A DNA stretch of 64,000 nt from Spirosoma luteum DSM 19990 (GCF_000374065.1 NZ_KB893265.1:170-64169), one strand, 5' to 3'; positions 24,680-34,342 are shown, counted from the stretch's first letter. Numbers and translations: made by a program. Notes: generated from the letters alone by a model not told the origin.

Positions 24680-25969
24680 GTGGAACTACTCATTATTTTA
24701 CTGCTGACGATTTTGAATGGGGTGTTCTCAATGTCAGAAATTGCCTTAGTCTCCTCCCGCAAGTCGAAGTTAGAAACAGCCGCCCGGAATGGTGATCGTC
24801 GGGCACAGGTGGCTCTCGACCTGTCTAATTCACCCAATCGGTTTCTATCGACGGTGCAGATCGGTATTACGCTGATTGGTATTTTGCTGGGTATTTTTTC
24901 GGGCGATAAACTCACCACGGATGTGCAGGCGTTTGTTGCCCAAATAGAAATCATACGGCCATATGCTCATTCCGTAGCGGTGGTACTGGTGTTGCTGCTG
25001 CTTACGTACATGTCGCTCGTGTTTGGTGAGTTGGTGCCCAAACGCATTGGGCTATCCAATCCCGAAGGGATTTCCAAAACGATGGCTGCGCCGATGATTT
25101 TTCTCTCCAAGGTAACCTCGCCGTTTATTGCACTGCTTACCCTTTCCAGTGATTTGTTGCTCAAGCTGTTGAATATCAAGCCTAATGCCAGTTCGGTTAC
25201 AGAAGAGGAGATCAAAAGCCTTATTCAGGAGGGGACCTCGGGCGGAGCTATTGAAGAGATTGAACAGGAGATTGTTCAGAACGTCTTTCAGCTCGGCGAC
25301 CGAAAGATTACCTCTCTGATGACCAACCGGCAGGAGATTATCTACCTCGATCTGGAGGATGAAACGGCCGAGAATAAAGCGAAGGTGTTGGACTACAAAC
25401 ACTCCGTTTATCCGCTTTGCAACGGAGGGGTAGATGAAGTTGTTGGCCTGATTTATACAAAAGATTTTCTGGGGCGTGACTTCGATGTGGAGTTAACGCG
25501 CCTGCAGGATATGAAGCGTGATGTTCTGTTTATTCCCGAAAACAACCGGGCCTATCAGGTGCTGGAGCGGTTTCGGGAACGGCGGCAGTACGTCGGTATG
25601 ATTGTAGACGAGTACGGCGGGGTGCTGGGCATTATCACCATCAACGATATTCTGGATGTACTGGTGGGTGACATTAATGACGATACCCACTCCGATTACG
25701 AGATTCGGGAGCGCGAAGACGGTAGTTTTCTGATCGATGCCCAACTGCCCTTCGAGGATTTTTTGTCTTATTTCTCCATCACGATCAACGCTGCCACGAA
25801 GCGCGAATTAACTGGTTTCGACACCCTCGGCGGTTTTGCCCTCCATATCCTGAAAGACATACCTCAAACCGGCGAAACCTTCATCTGGCATGCTTACCAG
25901 TTCGAAATTATCGACATGGATAAAAGCCGGATCGACAAGATTATGGTGACGAAATTAACCGAAGAATAA
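24680..25969 (+). CDS. CNNM/CorC-type membrane protein (second copy)
   Basis: A 429-residue DUF21-CBS-CorC_HlyC protein, a paralogue of the product of 1140-2441 but of the SSRKSKLE type: MSEIALVSSRKSKLETAARNG after the first helix, LGIFSGDKL, FGELVPKRIGLSNPE, then the CBS pair with VDEYGGVLGIITINDIL and the CorC domain with ELTGFDTLGGFAL. The start is taken as GTG 24680 (VELLIILLLTILNGVFS), because the promoter box lies in the codons upstream. Probably involved in metal-ion homeostasis. Confidence 0.88.
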   Translation: MELLIILLLTILNGVFSMSEIALVSSRKSKLETAARNGDRRAQVALDLSNSPNRFLSTVQIGITLIGILLGIFSGDKLTTDVQAFVAQIEIIRPYAHSVAVVLVLLLLTYMSLVFGELVPKRIGLSNPEGISKTMAAPMIFLSKVTSPFIALLTLSSDLLLKLLNIKPNASSVTEEEIKSLIQEGTSGGAIEEIEQEIVQNVFQLGDRKITSLMTNRQEIIYLDLEDETAENKAKVLDYKHSVYPLCNGGVDEVVGLIYTKDFLGRDFDVELTRLQDMKRDVLFIPENNRAYQVLERFRERRQYVGMIVDEYGGVLGIITINDILDVLVGDINDDTHSDYEIREREDGSFLIDAQLPFEDFLSYFSITINAATKRELTGFDTLGGFALHILKDIPQTGETFIWHAYQFEIIDMDKSRIDKIMVTKLTEE

Positions 25970-26033
25970 GCCTGTCGCCAAACAGCCATACCTGTTTACT
26001 GGTTATAGTGGAGCACTAAACACAACGACAGCC

Positions 26034-26366
26034 ATGCGCTACCTCATGCCCGACCCCAGCGAAACGACCGGCGGTGATACCCATAGCCGATCTGTCGAAA
26101 CGGTTCCAACCGGTATGGAAACAGACCCTCATGCTGATGAGGAAGTGATTAGCCAGCAAAATGACGGAGAATATCCTGAACCGGTGCAGCCGACGGGGGA
26201 ATCCGTTAAGATAGCACCCGATGATCTGGCCGATTCCATTGCCTACGCGCTGGATGGTAGTGGCCCTGGCCCAACGAATGCCACACCTGCGGTGTCGGGT
26301 CACTCAGTTACTGCGGAAGGAATGACCAGTTCAGGGCTTGAAGGGGAGGAAAGAGCAGTGGATTAG
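26034..26366 (+). CDS. acidic hypothetical protein
   Basis: A 110-residue acidic, Gly/Pro/Thr-rich, apparently disordered protein without hydrophobic segments. No family recognised. It fits the space between the CNNM/CorC-like gene (65 bases) and the convergent ABC exporter (16 bases). The opposite strand is also open over much of it, so it may be a chance frame; base composition and position make it plausible. Confidence 0.45.
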   Translation: MRYLMPDPSETTGGDTHSRSVETVPTGMETDPHADEEVISQQNDGEYPEPVQPTGESVKIAPDDLADSIAYALDGSGPGPTNATPAVSGHSVTAEGMTSSGLEGEERAVD

Positions 26367-26382
26367 CGCGCTGTAAAAGAAA

Positions 26383-28206
26383 CTATACCACTTCTTTATA
26401 TTGCATCCGGTACAGATTGGCGTAAAACCCTTCGTGCTGGAGTAGCTCCTCGTGGCTGCCCTGCTCCACAATGCGCCCCTTATCGACCACAATAATGTTG
26501 TTCGCTTTCTGAATGGTCGATAACCGGTGGGCAATCACGATAGCGGTACGTCCTTTCATCAGTTTACCAATGGCATCCTGAATCATCTCCTCCGTTTCGG
26601 TATCGACGGACGACGTGGCTTCGTCGAGCACGATGATTTTAGGGTTCTGTACCATGGCCCGTACGAACGAAATCAATTGCCGCTGCCCCACCGACAGGGT
26701 AGAGCCGCGCTCCATGACGTTGTACTCGTACCCGCCCGGCAGGCGTTCGATGAATTCGTGAACCCCAACCAGTTTGGCTGCTTCCACGATTTGCTCCCGC
26801 GTGATTCCCTTATCGCCGAGGGTAATGTTGTTTTCTATGGTATCGGAAAATAGAAACACATCCTGTAACACAACGCCAATATTCCGGCGCAGATGACCCA
26901 GTTCGTAGTCATGAACATCGACATCATCAATCCAGATATCGCCTTTATTGATGTCGTAGAAACGGCTTAGCAGGTTGATGATGGATGATTTGCCCGCACC
27001 GGTAGCCCCCACAAACGCGATGGTTTCGCCCGCATTGGCCCGGAACGAAATGTCGCGTAATACCCAGTCTTCATTGTTGTAGGCAAACCAGACATCCTTG
27101 AATTCTACCTTTCCCTGAATAGTTTCGGGGGCGAGCTGGCCATCGTTGCGTGTGAACTCATCACTGTCCAGCAATTTCAGAATCCGGTCGGTACTGACGA
27201 TGCCCATTTGCAGGGTGTTGAACCGATCGGCCAGCATTCGGATAGGCCGAAAAAACAGGTTGATAAACATCACAAAGGCGGTGACTGTACCAAACGTAAC
27301 ATCGGAATGAATAATCCGGGTCGATCCGTACCAGACAACCATCCCTACTGCCACCGCCGAAATAATATCGGCCACCGGGTAATAAATAGAGTAGTAAAGG
27401 ATAGACCGGATGTTGGCCGCCCGGTGTTCGTCATTGATGCCCCGAAACTTTTCGGCCTCTATTTTTTCGCTGCCGAAAATCTGAACGATGTTCATCCCCG
27501 TGATATGCTCCTGCACGAACGAATTGAGGTTGGCAACGGCCGTGCGCACATTGTTGAACGATTTCTTGATTTTCTCCTTGAAAACGTAGGTACTGAACAG
27601 CATGAGCGGAATGGTCGACAGGCTGATAGCCGCCAGTCGCCAGTCGGTGTAGAACATGACCCCGATAATAAGAACCAGTTGCAGGATGTCGCCCGCAATG
27701 GCCGCCATTCCCTGACTAAATACATCGGCCAGCGTTTCAACGTCCGATATAGCGCGGGTAACCAGTCGGCCAATGGGGGTATTGTCGAAAAACTTGAGCC
27801 GGAGAAGCAGTATTTTCTGGTACAACTGCACCCGAATGTCGCGGATAACGAATTGCCCCAGCCAGCCCGACAGGTAGGTGTTCAGAAACTGAACGACGGC
27901 CTGAACAATCAGTACGGCAATCATCAGTACCAGCATCAGCGTTAGCTGCTCGTAATTACCCATCGCAATGACATTATCGATGGTGTACCGAATCATCAGC
28001 GGTGCCAGGGGGGCTAAACAGGCCGAGACCAGAATGGTACCAACCAGCAGGTAAAAACGAGTTTGATAGGGCTTCACAAACGTGTAGAGACGTCGCAAAA
28101 TAGCCCAGTCAAAAATTTGTCCGGTGGCAGGCACTCCGGCCGATGCATCGACGGCCGGCTTTCCGACTGCGGCCGACGGGTCGGCTTTTTTCTGATCTTG
28201 GCTCAC
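26383..28206 (-). CDS. MsbA/MDR-like ABC exporter (fused TMD-NBD)
   Basis: A 607-residue half-transporter: six membrane helices (about 35-335) and an ABC ATPase domain. Walker A GATGAGKSS is near 398-406, the signature is LSVGQ near 498 (usual LSGGQ), Walker B IIVLDEATSS near 522-531, and the switch histidine is in IAHRLST. It would form a homodimer exporting lipids or drugs. The N-terminal 30 residues are polar and variable. Divergent from the DUF2264 gene. Confidence 0.93.
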   Translation of the reverse strand: MSQDQKKADPSAAVGKPAVDASAGVPATGQIFDWAILRRLYTFVKPYQTRFYLLVGTILVSACLAPLAPLMIRYTIDNVIAMGNYEQLTLMLVLMIAVLIVQAVVQFLNTYLSGWLGQFVIRDIRVQLYQKILLLRLKFFDNTPIGRLVTRAISDVETLADVFSQGMAAIAGDILQLVLIIGVMFYTDWRLAAISLSTIPLMLFSTYVFKEKIKKSFNNVRTAVANLNSFVQEHITGMNIVQIFGSEKIEAEKFRGINDEHRAANIRSILYYSIYYPVADIISAVAVGMVVWYGSTRIIHSDVTFGTVTAFVMFINLFFRPIRMLADRFNTLQMGIVSTDRILKLLDSDEFTRNDGQLAPETIQGKVEFKDVWFAYNNEDWVLRDISFRANAGETIAFVGATGAGKSSIINLLSRFYDINKGDIWIDDVDVHDYELGHLRRNIGVVLQDVFLFSDTIENNITLGDKGITREQIVEAAKLVGVHEFIERLPGGYEYNVMERGSTLSVGQRQLISFVRAMVQNPKIIVLDEATSSVDTETEEMIQDAIGKLMKGRTAIVIAHRLSTIQKANNIIVVDKGRIVEQGSHEELLQHEGFYANLYRMQYKEVV

Positions 28207-28361
28207 TGGTAAACGGAAGGGGCAAGTGTTGGATTGGTAACAGTGTTTTTGCCCTGAACGGTTCAGCTAACCGGCACTTGTGTCGCGATTGCTATCGTAT
28301 TTATCAGTAAAATTCAGGGGTAGTCGCTTTCTTCAAAAGTACCTGCATAACCATTGATTCT

Positions 28362-29621
28362 ATGAAACGACGGACCTTTGCCCGGCTTGCGGCTACCTTA
28401 CCCATTGGTTTGCATACTGTTGGCGGGGCGATAGACTACAACAAAGCTTCACCTGGCGTGGTCAATGCAACCGGAAAGGAAGACCGGGCATACTGGGTGC
28501 AAACACTACTGAAAGTGGCCGATCCGGTGTTATCGGCCCTGGCAAAAAATCAGTTAAAAGCTACGATGCCCGTTGAGTCGGCACCGGGGCAGCAGCCTGG
28601 GCGATTGGTTGTATCGCATCTGGAAGCCCTCGGTCGCACGATGGCAGGCCTTGCGCCCTGGCTGGAATTAAATGCCGATGATGATGTACATGAAGGCAGT
28701 TTACGGCAGCGCTACCTCGACCTGTCCCGGCAGGCCATTGCCAATGGGGTAAATCCTAAAGCGCCCGATTACTTAAACTTTACCAGAGGTGGTCAGCCGC
28801 TGGTCGATGCGGCATTTCTGGCGCACGGTCTTCTTCGTTCCCCCAAGCTCTGGCATGCGCTAAGTACCGTTGAGCAGACCAGCGTAATCAATGCGTTTCA
28901 GGCCAGTCGGGCTATCAAGCCCGGTTATAATAACTGGCTTTTATTCAGCGCCATGGTGGAAGCGGCTTTGCTGAAATACGCCGGCTCCGGCGATGAGTTG
29001 CGGATGGATTACGCCATTCGCCAGCATCAGGCCTGGTATAAGGGGGATGGCGCTTACGGCGACGGACCCGATTTTCACTGGGACTATTATAATAGTTACG
29101 TCATTCAGCCCATGCTGCTCGATGTCGTGAAAACGCTGGATGAGGCCGGTAAAGCCGAAAAAGGATTGTACGAAACGCTGCTGGCTCGTGCGCAGCGGTA
29201 TGCCATGATACAAGAGCGGTTCATTGGTCCCGATGGGTCTTTTTCGGCTTTCGGACGCTCACTAGCCTACCGATGTGGGGCGTTTCAATTACTGGCTCAG
29301 ATTGCCCTGCAACAGCAATTACCCCCGGAATTACCGGCTGGACAGGTACGCTCCGCCCTGACTGCCGTTATTCACCGGACAATGGATGTTCCCGGTACGT
29401 TCGACGCTAAAGGATGGCTGCAAATTGGCCTGTGCGGACACCAGCCTTCTATTGGCGAGACATACATATCAACGGGTAGTCTATATTTGTGCTCGGTCGC
29501 ATTTCTGCCATTGGGTCTGCCGGTATCAGCCCCGTTCTGGGCAGAACCGGAAGCCGACTGGACAGCTAAAAAAATCTGGTCGGGGCAGGATGTGAAAACC
29601 GACCATGCGCTGAAAGGGTAG
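28362..29621 (+). CDS. DUF2264 domain protein
   Basis: A 419-residue protein with a short hydrophobic/basic leader (MKRRTFARLAATLPIGL, RR-containing and possibly a Tat-like signal) and an (alpha/alpha)-barrel-like domain seen as DUF2264: YLNFTRGGQPLVDAAFLAHGLLR, NNWLLFSAMVEAALL, YGDGPDFHWDYYNSYVIQPML, FSAFGRSLAYRCGAFQLL. Relatives are found in polysaccharide-degrading loci and may be glycan lyases or hydrolases; that is inference. It stands alone. The 155-base gap upstream shows no clear signal. Confidence 0.82.
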   Translation: MKRRTFARLAATLPIGLHTVGGAIDYNKASPGVVNATGKEDRAYWVQTLLKVADPVLSALAKNQLKATMPVESAPGQQPGRLVVSHLEALGRTMAGLAPWLELNADDDVHEGSLRQRYLDLSRQAIANGVNPKAPDYLNFTRGGQPLVDAAFLAHGLLRSPKLWHALSTVEQTSVINAFQASRAIKPGYNNWLLFSAMVEAALLKYAGSGDELRMDYAIRQHQAWYKGDGAYGDGPDFHWDYYNSYVIQPMLLDVVKTLDEAGKAEKGLYETLLARAQRYAMIQERFIGPDGSFSAFGRSLAYRCGAFQLLAQIALQQQLPPELPAGQVRSALTAVIHRTMDVPGTFDAKGWLQIGLCGHQPSIGETYISTGSLYLCSVAFLPLGLPVSAPFWAEPEADWTAKKIWSGQDVKTDHALKG

Positions 29622-29644
29622 GGGTGTTTTTAATGAAAGCAGGC

Positions 29645-30094
29645 TTATTTCAACCGGGGATCGAATGGATGCGGCTCAACGCTAATCAGTTTCAGCGTGG
29701 TATGTTCGGGATGAAGCGGATTGAGCAGGTAATTAAACTCGGTGGGTGAGTGGGCTGACGGAACGCGCATGATCCAGCATTTTCCTTCCTGAATCCACTG
29801 TTGAGTTAAATCGGCTAAAGCTGGTAGGTAGGGAAGTTCACGCCAAGAAACAGGCAGCATGTCCGATTCGACTATATTGATTGTTGCGGTTGCTGGTATG
29901 CCCATGGTAACCAGAACGAGTCCGGTAGGTGTTTTTTGCCAGTGGCTCAACACTTCCAGCATGGCTAAGGATACCACTTCGGAAGTATATAAAATCTGAG
30001 TTCCTTCCCTATGCCAGCGACCCGCTTCGTATAAGCCGCCTAGCCCACGTAAGTCAGTGGCATAGGCTATTTTAGCTATTCGGTAGAGATTCAT
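29645..30094 (-). CDS. RES-domain toxin
   Basis: A 149-residue RES-family protein, NAD(+)-degrading or ADP-ribosylating toxins of type II toxin-antitoxin pairs. The typical pattern GGLYEAGRWHREGTQILYTSE...LAMLEVLSHW carries the conserved Arg26, Tyr36, Glu47 and His51 region. Paired with the upstream Xre-like antitoxin gene on the same strand (gap 84 bases). Confidence 0.9.
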   Translation of the reverse strand: MNLYRIAKIAYATDLRGLGGLYEAGRWHREGTQILYTSEVVSLAMLEVLSHWQKTPTGLVLVTMGIPATATINIVESDMLPVSWRELPYLPALADLTQQWIQEGKCWIMRVPSAHSPTEFNYLLNPLHPEHTTLKLISVEPHPFDPRLK

Positions 30095-30178
30095 GAAGCA
30101 AAAGTATTGTCGACTACCCCGTCTGATTCTACCGACAAAAAGTATAAAAGTGGCGTAACTATTAATGTGTCGTAAATA

Positions 30179-30619
30179 CTATAGATAAATACCGTGCAGA
30201 ATCGCGTTTAAAACACGCATTATCTGTTTGCGACCCAGAATCGTATCCAGCAAGTCAATAGGACGCTGATGCTGCAACGATACAATTTGTGCACTGAGCC
30301 ATTCCTGAAAATCCTGCTGATTTTCAAATACCTCTATACCTTTCTCGTACACTTCTGACAGCGCAATCACTTTCTCTGTCTCGTCTCTGGTCAGCTTCTC
30401 TCTAGCCCGGATACGCCGTTGGTACGTACTTTCAGAAATTGCCAGAATTTGGCTCATTACTTTATTGGTAAAACCAAATTTAGTCTGAAGGTGTATGAGC
30501 GGCTCTATTGGCAGACCTGATTCGACAACAGCCATTAAGTCCAGTTCATGGCGCACAGGATGCCTTATCAATGATTCGCCACCCAAAGCATTGGCAATTT
30601 GACCTATTGATACCTGCAT
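30179..30619 (-). CDS. Xre/MbcA/ParS-like antitoxin of the RES pair
   Basis: A 146-residue antitoxin with an N-terminal helix-turn-helix-like part (FTNKVMSQILAISESTYQRRIRAREKL, about 50-75) and the C-terminal DUF2384 toxin-binding region (about 90-146, IDLLDTILGRKQIMRVLNAILHGIYL). It should neutralise the RES toxin and repress its own promoter; a palindrome right at the start region supports this. Confidence 0.9.
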   Translation of the reverse strand: MQVSIGQIANALGGESLIRHPVRHELDLMAVVESGLPIEPLIHLQTKFGFTNKVMSQILAISESTYQRRIRAREKLTRDETEKVIALSEVYEKGIEVFENQQDFQEWLSAQIVSLQHQRPIDLLDTILGRKQIMRVLNAILHGIYL

Positions 30620-30623
30620 GGTA

Positions 30624-30649
30624 ATTTGATAGTTTAAATACTGTCAAAT
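30624..30649 (-). promoter_or_regulatory. probable operator of the RES-Xre pair
   Basis: ATTTGATAGT (30624-30633) faces ACTGTCAAAT (30640-30649), one mismatch, six-base spacer. It lies between the -7 box (30663-30670) and the start codon at 30619, where a bound repressor would block transcription. Confidence 0.6.
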
Positions 30650-30662
30650 GATAACAACCTGA

Positions 30663-30670
30663 CAAAGATA
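30663..30670 (-). promoter_or_regulatory. -7 box of the RES-Xre promoter
   Basis: On the minus strand TATCTTTG, an exact TANNTTTG match, 44 bases before the antitoxin ATG. Back to back with the fumC promoter. Confidence 0.6.
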
Positions 30671-30678
30671 ACAATTCC

Positions 30679-30710
30679 TTGCAACCCTGTTCGACTGTGC
30701 TTTACCTTTG
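30679..30710 (+). promoter_or_regulatory. fumC promoter
   Basis: TTG at 30679-30681 and TACCTTTG at 30703-30710 with 21 bases between. The leader to the ATG at 30805 is nearly 90 bases and is occupied by an inverted repeat. Confidence 0.65.
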
Positions 30711-30718
30711 CGGCTCTA

Positions 30719-30801
30719 GAGAGTGAAAGAGCAAATGAGTGAAGGAGTGGTTATCCACTAGGCCACATTCGCTCTTTCACTCATTCACCCTTTCGCTCTT
30801 T
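30719..30801. repeat. imperfect inverted repeat in the fumC leader
   Basis: The left side (30719-30750) is made of AGTGAAAGAGC and ATGAGTGAAGGAG words, the right side (30762-30800) of their complements, including GCTCTTTCACTCATT (30771-30785) and a further TTTCGCTCTTT up to four bases before the start codon. It shares its words with the repeat before coaD. Confidence 0.75.
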
Positions 30802-30804
30802 AAA

Positions 30805-32205
30805 ATGGAATACCGTATCGAAAAAGACACCATGGGCCAGGTTCAGGTACCGGCCAATGTGTATTGGGGAGCCCAGACTCAACGCTCCATCGAAAACTTC
30901 AAGATTGCTCAGGACATCAATAAAATGCCCCGAGAGATTATCCGGGCATTTGCCTATCTTAAAAAAGCAGCTGCGCTGACCAACCTCGACGCGGGCGTGT
31001 TGGCACAGGAGAAAAGTGATCTCATCGGCCAGGCCTGCGACGAAATTCTGGCCGGAAAACTCGACGACCAGTTTCCGCTGGTGGTCTGGCAAACGGGTTC
31101 GGGTACGCAGTCGAACATGAACGTCAATGAGGTAGTGGCTTACCGGGGCCATGTGCTCCAGGGCGGTCAGTTGACCGACGAGAAGAAATTCCTGCACCCC
31201 AACGACGATGTGAACAAGTCGCAGTCGAGCAACGATACGTTTCCAACGGCCATGCACATTGCGGCCTATAAAATCCTGCTGGACGTAACGATTCCGGGCA
31301 TTACCAAACTACGCGATACGCTGGCGGCCAAGTCGAAGCAGTTCATGCACGTCGTCAAAATTGGGCGAACGCACTTCATGGATGCTACGCCCCTGACGGT
31401 CGGGCAGGAGTTTTCGGGCTACGTTTCGCAACTGGACCACGGCCTGCGGGCTATCAATAATTCACTGGCGCACCTGAGCGAACTGGCCCTGGGTGGTACC
31501 GCGGTAGGGACGGGCATCAATACCCCCCCCAATTATTCGGAGAGCGTAGCCAAACACATTGCTACCGTAACGGGTCTGCCATTCATTACCGCCGAGAACA
31601 AGTTTGAAGCCCTGGCCGCCCACGATGCCATTGTAGAAGCCCACGGTGCGCTGAAAACAGTAGCCGCCAGTCTGATGAAGATTGGGAATGACATCCGGAT
31701 GCTGTCGAGTGGCCCCCGCGCAGGCATTGGCGAACTACACATTCCGGATAACGAGCCTGGTTCCTCCATCATGCCGGGCAAAGTGAACCCCACCCAGTGC
31801 GAGGCCATGACCATGGTAGCCGCACAGGTGATGGGCAACGACGTAGCCATCAACATTGGGGGCATGAGCGGTCATTTTGAGCTGAACGTGTTCAAGCCGG
31901 TCATGATTTTCAACTTCCTGCACTCGGCTCGCCTGATTGGTGATGTGTGTGTGTCGTTCAACGACAAGTGCGCGGAAGGCATCGAACCCATCGAAGCCAA
32001 TATCAAAAAGCATGTGGATTCGTCGCTGATGCTGGTAACGGCTCTTAACACTAAAATCGGGTACTATAAAGCCGCCGAAATTGCCCAGACCGCCCACAAA
32101 AACGGCTCTACACTGAAAGAAACGGCCCTGAAGCTCGGCTACCTGACCGAAGAAGAATTCAATGAATGGGTAAAGCCCGAAGATATGGTGGGTGAGATAA
32201 AGTAA
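30805..32205 (+). CDS. fumC: class II fumarate hydratase
   Basis: TCA-cycle enzyme, fumarate to malate, homotetramer in the cytosol. The start [16 protein letters not shown] gives 466 residues, the usual length; an upstream ATG at 30739 lies in the repeat. Signature [15 protein letters not shown] at about 315-329 and substrate-site stretches [28 protein letters not shown] and [10 protein letters not shown] are all present. A strong terminator follows. Confidence 0.97.
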   Translation: MEYRIEKDTMGQVQVPANVYWGAQTQRSIENFKIAQDINKMPREIIRAFAYLKKAAALTNLDAGVLAQEKSDLIGQACDEILAGKLDDQFPLVVWQTGSGTQSNMNVNEVVAYRGHVLQGGQLTDEKKFLHPNDDVNKSQSSNDTFPTAMHIAAYKILLDVTIPGITKLRDTLAAKSKQFMHVVKIGRTHFMDATPLTVGQEFSGYVSQLDHGLRAINNSLAHLSELALGGTAVGTGINTPPNYSESVAKHIATVTGLPFITAENKFEALAAHDAIVEAHGALKTVAASLMKIGNDIRMLSSGPRAGIGELHIPDNEPGSSIMPGKVNPTQCEAMTMVAAQVMGNDVAINIGGMSGHFELNVFKPVMIFNFLHSARLIGDVCVSFNDKCAEGIEPIEANIKKHVDSSLMLVTALNTKIGYYKAAEIAQTAHKNGSTLKETALKLGYLTEEEFNEWVKPEDMVGEIK

Positions 32206-32234
32206 AGCCAACAACTGTTACTGTCAGTAGTGAG

Positions 32235-32275
32235 AGAAGGCCCTTTGCATTCGGTGCAAAGGGCCTTCTTTTTTT
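32235..32275 (+). terminator. intrinsic terminator of fumC
   Basis: AGAAGGCCCTTTGCA (32235-32249) pairs perfectly with 32255-32269 around TTCGG, followed by a T-run to 32275. The remainder of the gap to marR (32276-32470) is AT-rich and shows no gene. Confidence 0.92.
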
Positions 32276-32474
32276 CTTGGCGCTGGTTTTTATAAAGCAT
32301 TCGTGGTTAAAATTCTATTAAAAAAGGATAACCGTTATTGACCGGAATCAACTAAAAACTCTCCGGATGGGCACAAATTGCTATTGTACTATTTCAATAA
32401 GTAGATTTTCTTGTATTAAATAAAGTCAGCCTGCCCAGCTTGACAGGAAGGGATGTTTTACGCTGAATTTTATG

Positions 32475-32519
32475 TCGTTTAAACGAAATTTGTTTAAACG
32501 AATATTGGTTTTACCTTTG
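32475..32519 (+). promoter_or_regulatory. marR operon promoter with two palindromic operators
   Basis: TTTG at 32489-32492 and TACCTTTG at 32512-32519 (19-base spacer) form a textbook Bacteroidota promoter. Two palindromes overlap the -33 box: TCGTTTAAACGA at 32475-32486 and TGTTTAAACGA at 32491-32501, i.e. GTTTAAACGAA repeated with a 15-base period. They are good candidates for MarR binding and autoregulation. Confidence 0.7.
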
Positions 32520-32534
32520 CTGTGCGATAAAAAC

Positions 32535-32966
32535 ATGGAACAGCCACTCATTAATGAATATCATCGGTTAATTAAAAATATCCATCGGACGGATGGGTAT
32601 ATCTTTAACTATTTTGGACAAAAGCTAGCCCCGTTCGATTTGTCGGTGCAGCAGTACATACTGTTGCGTCGCCTGTCCGAAGCGTATCCGGGTAGCCTTA
32701 CTGCCGGAGAGTTGAAGGAGAAAATGACCGATGTGAACTCCGACATAACCCGACTGACCGACCGACTGGTAGCCAAGAATCTACTGGTCCGGGAAGTAGA
32801 CCCGCAGAATCGTCGGAAGGTCAATCTGAGGTTAACAGAAGAGTCCTATACGTTCGTAGAAAGGGTATCGGTTGATTTCAAAAACTTTGAATCCATTGTC
32901 AGTCACCTGACGGACGATGAAGTAAGCACCTTGAATACACTCCTTGAAAAAATCATAAATCAGTGA
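32535..32966 (+). CDS. MarR-family transcriptional regulator
   Basis: A 143-residue winged-helix repressor. ATG at 32535 is chosen, since the promoter -7 box lies inside the longer frame from 32472. The DNA-binding region is LTAGELKEKMTDVNSDITRLTDRLVAKNLLVREVDPQNRRKVNLRLT (about 47-95), with the wing at DPQNRRK. It heads a tolC-emrA-emrB operon and overlaps the next reading frame, so it probably senses a compound exported by that pump. Confidence 0.92.
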   Translation: MEQPLINEYHRLIKNIHRTDGYIFNYFGQKLAPFDLSVQQYILLRRLSEAYPGSLTAGELKEKMTDVNSDITRLTDRLVAKNLLVREVDPQNRRKVNLRLTEESYTFVERVSVDFKNFESIVSHLTDDEVSTLNTLLEKIINQ

Positions 32967-32968
32967 AC

Positions 32969-34315
32969 ATGAAAAAGTATGTGATAGGAGCCAGTGTTTG
33001 GCTGTTAAGCCTGGGATTGGGGCTGGCGCAGTCCGTTCCGACTCAGCCCGGACTGGCCACCCTGCCGCTGAACCAGGCCATTCAACTGGCTTTACAGAAT
33101 AATAAGGGAATTAAACTGGCCGACTCCCGCACGCAGGCCGCTGAATCGCGTTTGCAGGAAACAAAAGACCGGAGCCTGCCGCAGGCCAATGCGTCGCTGG
33201 CTTACTCGCGTTATAGCCTGACAGGGCCGTTTTCGATGGGGCAGGGTAGTGATGGAAAAGCACTCCTCTCAATTCCGGCGGGGGCGTTTAACGCCACCAT
33301 CGGAGGGGCTACCATTAGTAAAGAGGTATTCGGTGGTTTTGCCGAAAAGTCGGCGGAGTTATCAGCTGATTTACTGGCTAAGGCAACTCAACTGGACGCC
33401 CAACGGAACCGGTCGGAGTTGATCTACACCGTTACCGACGCGTATTATAACATTGTTAAGTTGCTTCGCTCAACCCGCGTTATTGACCAGAGCATCAGTC
33501 AGTTCGACGAAAAAGAACGGGAAGCGCAGAACTTGCTGAAAGAAGGGGTTGTGACCTCGAATGAAGTACTGAAGATTCAGTTGCAGAAAAATAACCTGAG
33601 ACTGAGTCGGCTTCAGGTCGAGAAAGCTCGTCAGACAGCCCTGTACAACTTCAGCTTGCTGGTTGGTCTTCCCGATGGGCAGGAAGTGATGGTTGATACC
33701 GTGCTGGCAAATCCCGTTGCCGTTGCCGAACCCCTGAGCAGCTTCATGACGCAGGCCATTCAGGGGCGTCCCGAAGTGCGGGCGAATGCCCTGCGCGAAC
33801 AATCGGCGGTGGCAATGTTGCGAAATACTAAAAGTGTGATGTATCCCCACTTGGGGGTGTCGCTGGGCTACAATTACATCAATCCATCCGCCCGGCTTAT
33901 TCCCGAAGCTAATTCGTTCGTGAGTGCCTGGAGTCTGGGTGCCGGATTGTCCTATAATATCGGCTCGCTTTACAACCTGAAAGGAAAGTTGCACAGTGCC
34001 CAGAACGCCATTGACCAGGCAAACTTACAGGGGCAGCAGCAAACGGACCAGATTCGGAGTGAAGTGGTAACGGCCTATAACAATTATCAACTGGCACTGG
34101 AGCAGCAAAATGTAATTGGCACCGCTGTGGGGCAGGCACAGGAAAACTACCGCCTGACGGAATCCCGCTTCCGGAATGGCCTGGTTGGCTCAACCGATTT
34201 ACTGGAAGCCAACAGCTTTCTGTTACAGGCGCAACTCAATGCAATTAACGCAACTGTCGATGCGCAACTGGCCTATCAGCGCCTGTTGAAAGCGACGGGA
34301 AATAACCTCAATTAA
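32969..34315 (+). CDS. TolC-family outer membrane efflux protein
   Basis: Outer-membrane channel of the tripartite pump. Signal peptide at 1-20 (KKYVIGASVWLLSLGLGLAQ), then two OEP repeats (about 30-230 and 250-445) with NQAIQLALQNN near the start and the C-terminal LAYQRLLKATGN. The start could also be GTG 32963, which overlaps the marR stop; ATG 32969 is only two codons later. Confidence 0.92.
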   Translation: MKKYVIGASVWLLSLGLGLAQSVPTQPGLATLPLNQAIQLALQNNKGIKLADSRTQAAESRLQETKDRSLPQANASLAYSRYSLTGPFSMGQGSDGKALLSIPAGAFNATIGGATISKEVFGGFAEKSAELSADLLAKATQLDAQRNRSELIYTVTDAYYNIVKLLRSTRVIDQSISQFDEKEREAQNLLKEGVVTSNEVLKIQLQKNNLRLSRLQVEKARQTALYNFSLLVGLPDGQEVMVDTVLANPVAVAEPLSSFMTQAIQGRPEVRANALREQSAVAMLRNTKSVMYPHLGVSLGYNYINPSARLIPEANSFVSAWSLGAGLSYNIGSLYNLKGKLHSAQNAIDQANLQGQQQTDQIRSEVVTAYNNYQLALEQQNVIGTAVGQAQENYRLTESRFRNGLVGSTDLLEANSFLLQAQLNAINATVDAQLAYQRLLKATGNNLN

Positions 34316-34342
34316 TTTTCGAGAACGAGTACACTCATAATC

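Noticed and set aside
27208-27945. 245-codon plus-strand frame antisense to the ABC exporter
   Set aside because: Shadow of a gene with full Walker and signature motifs.
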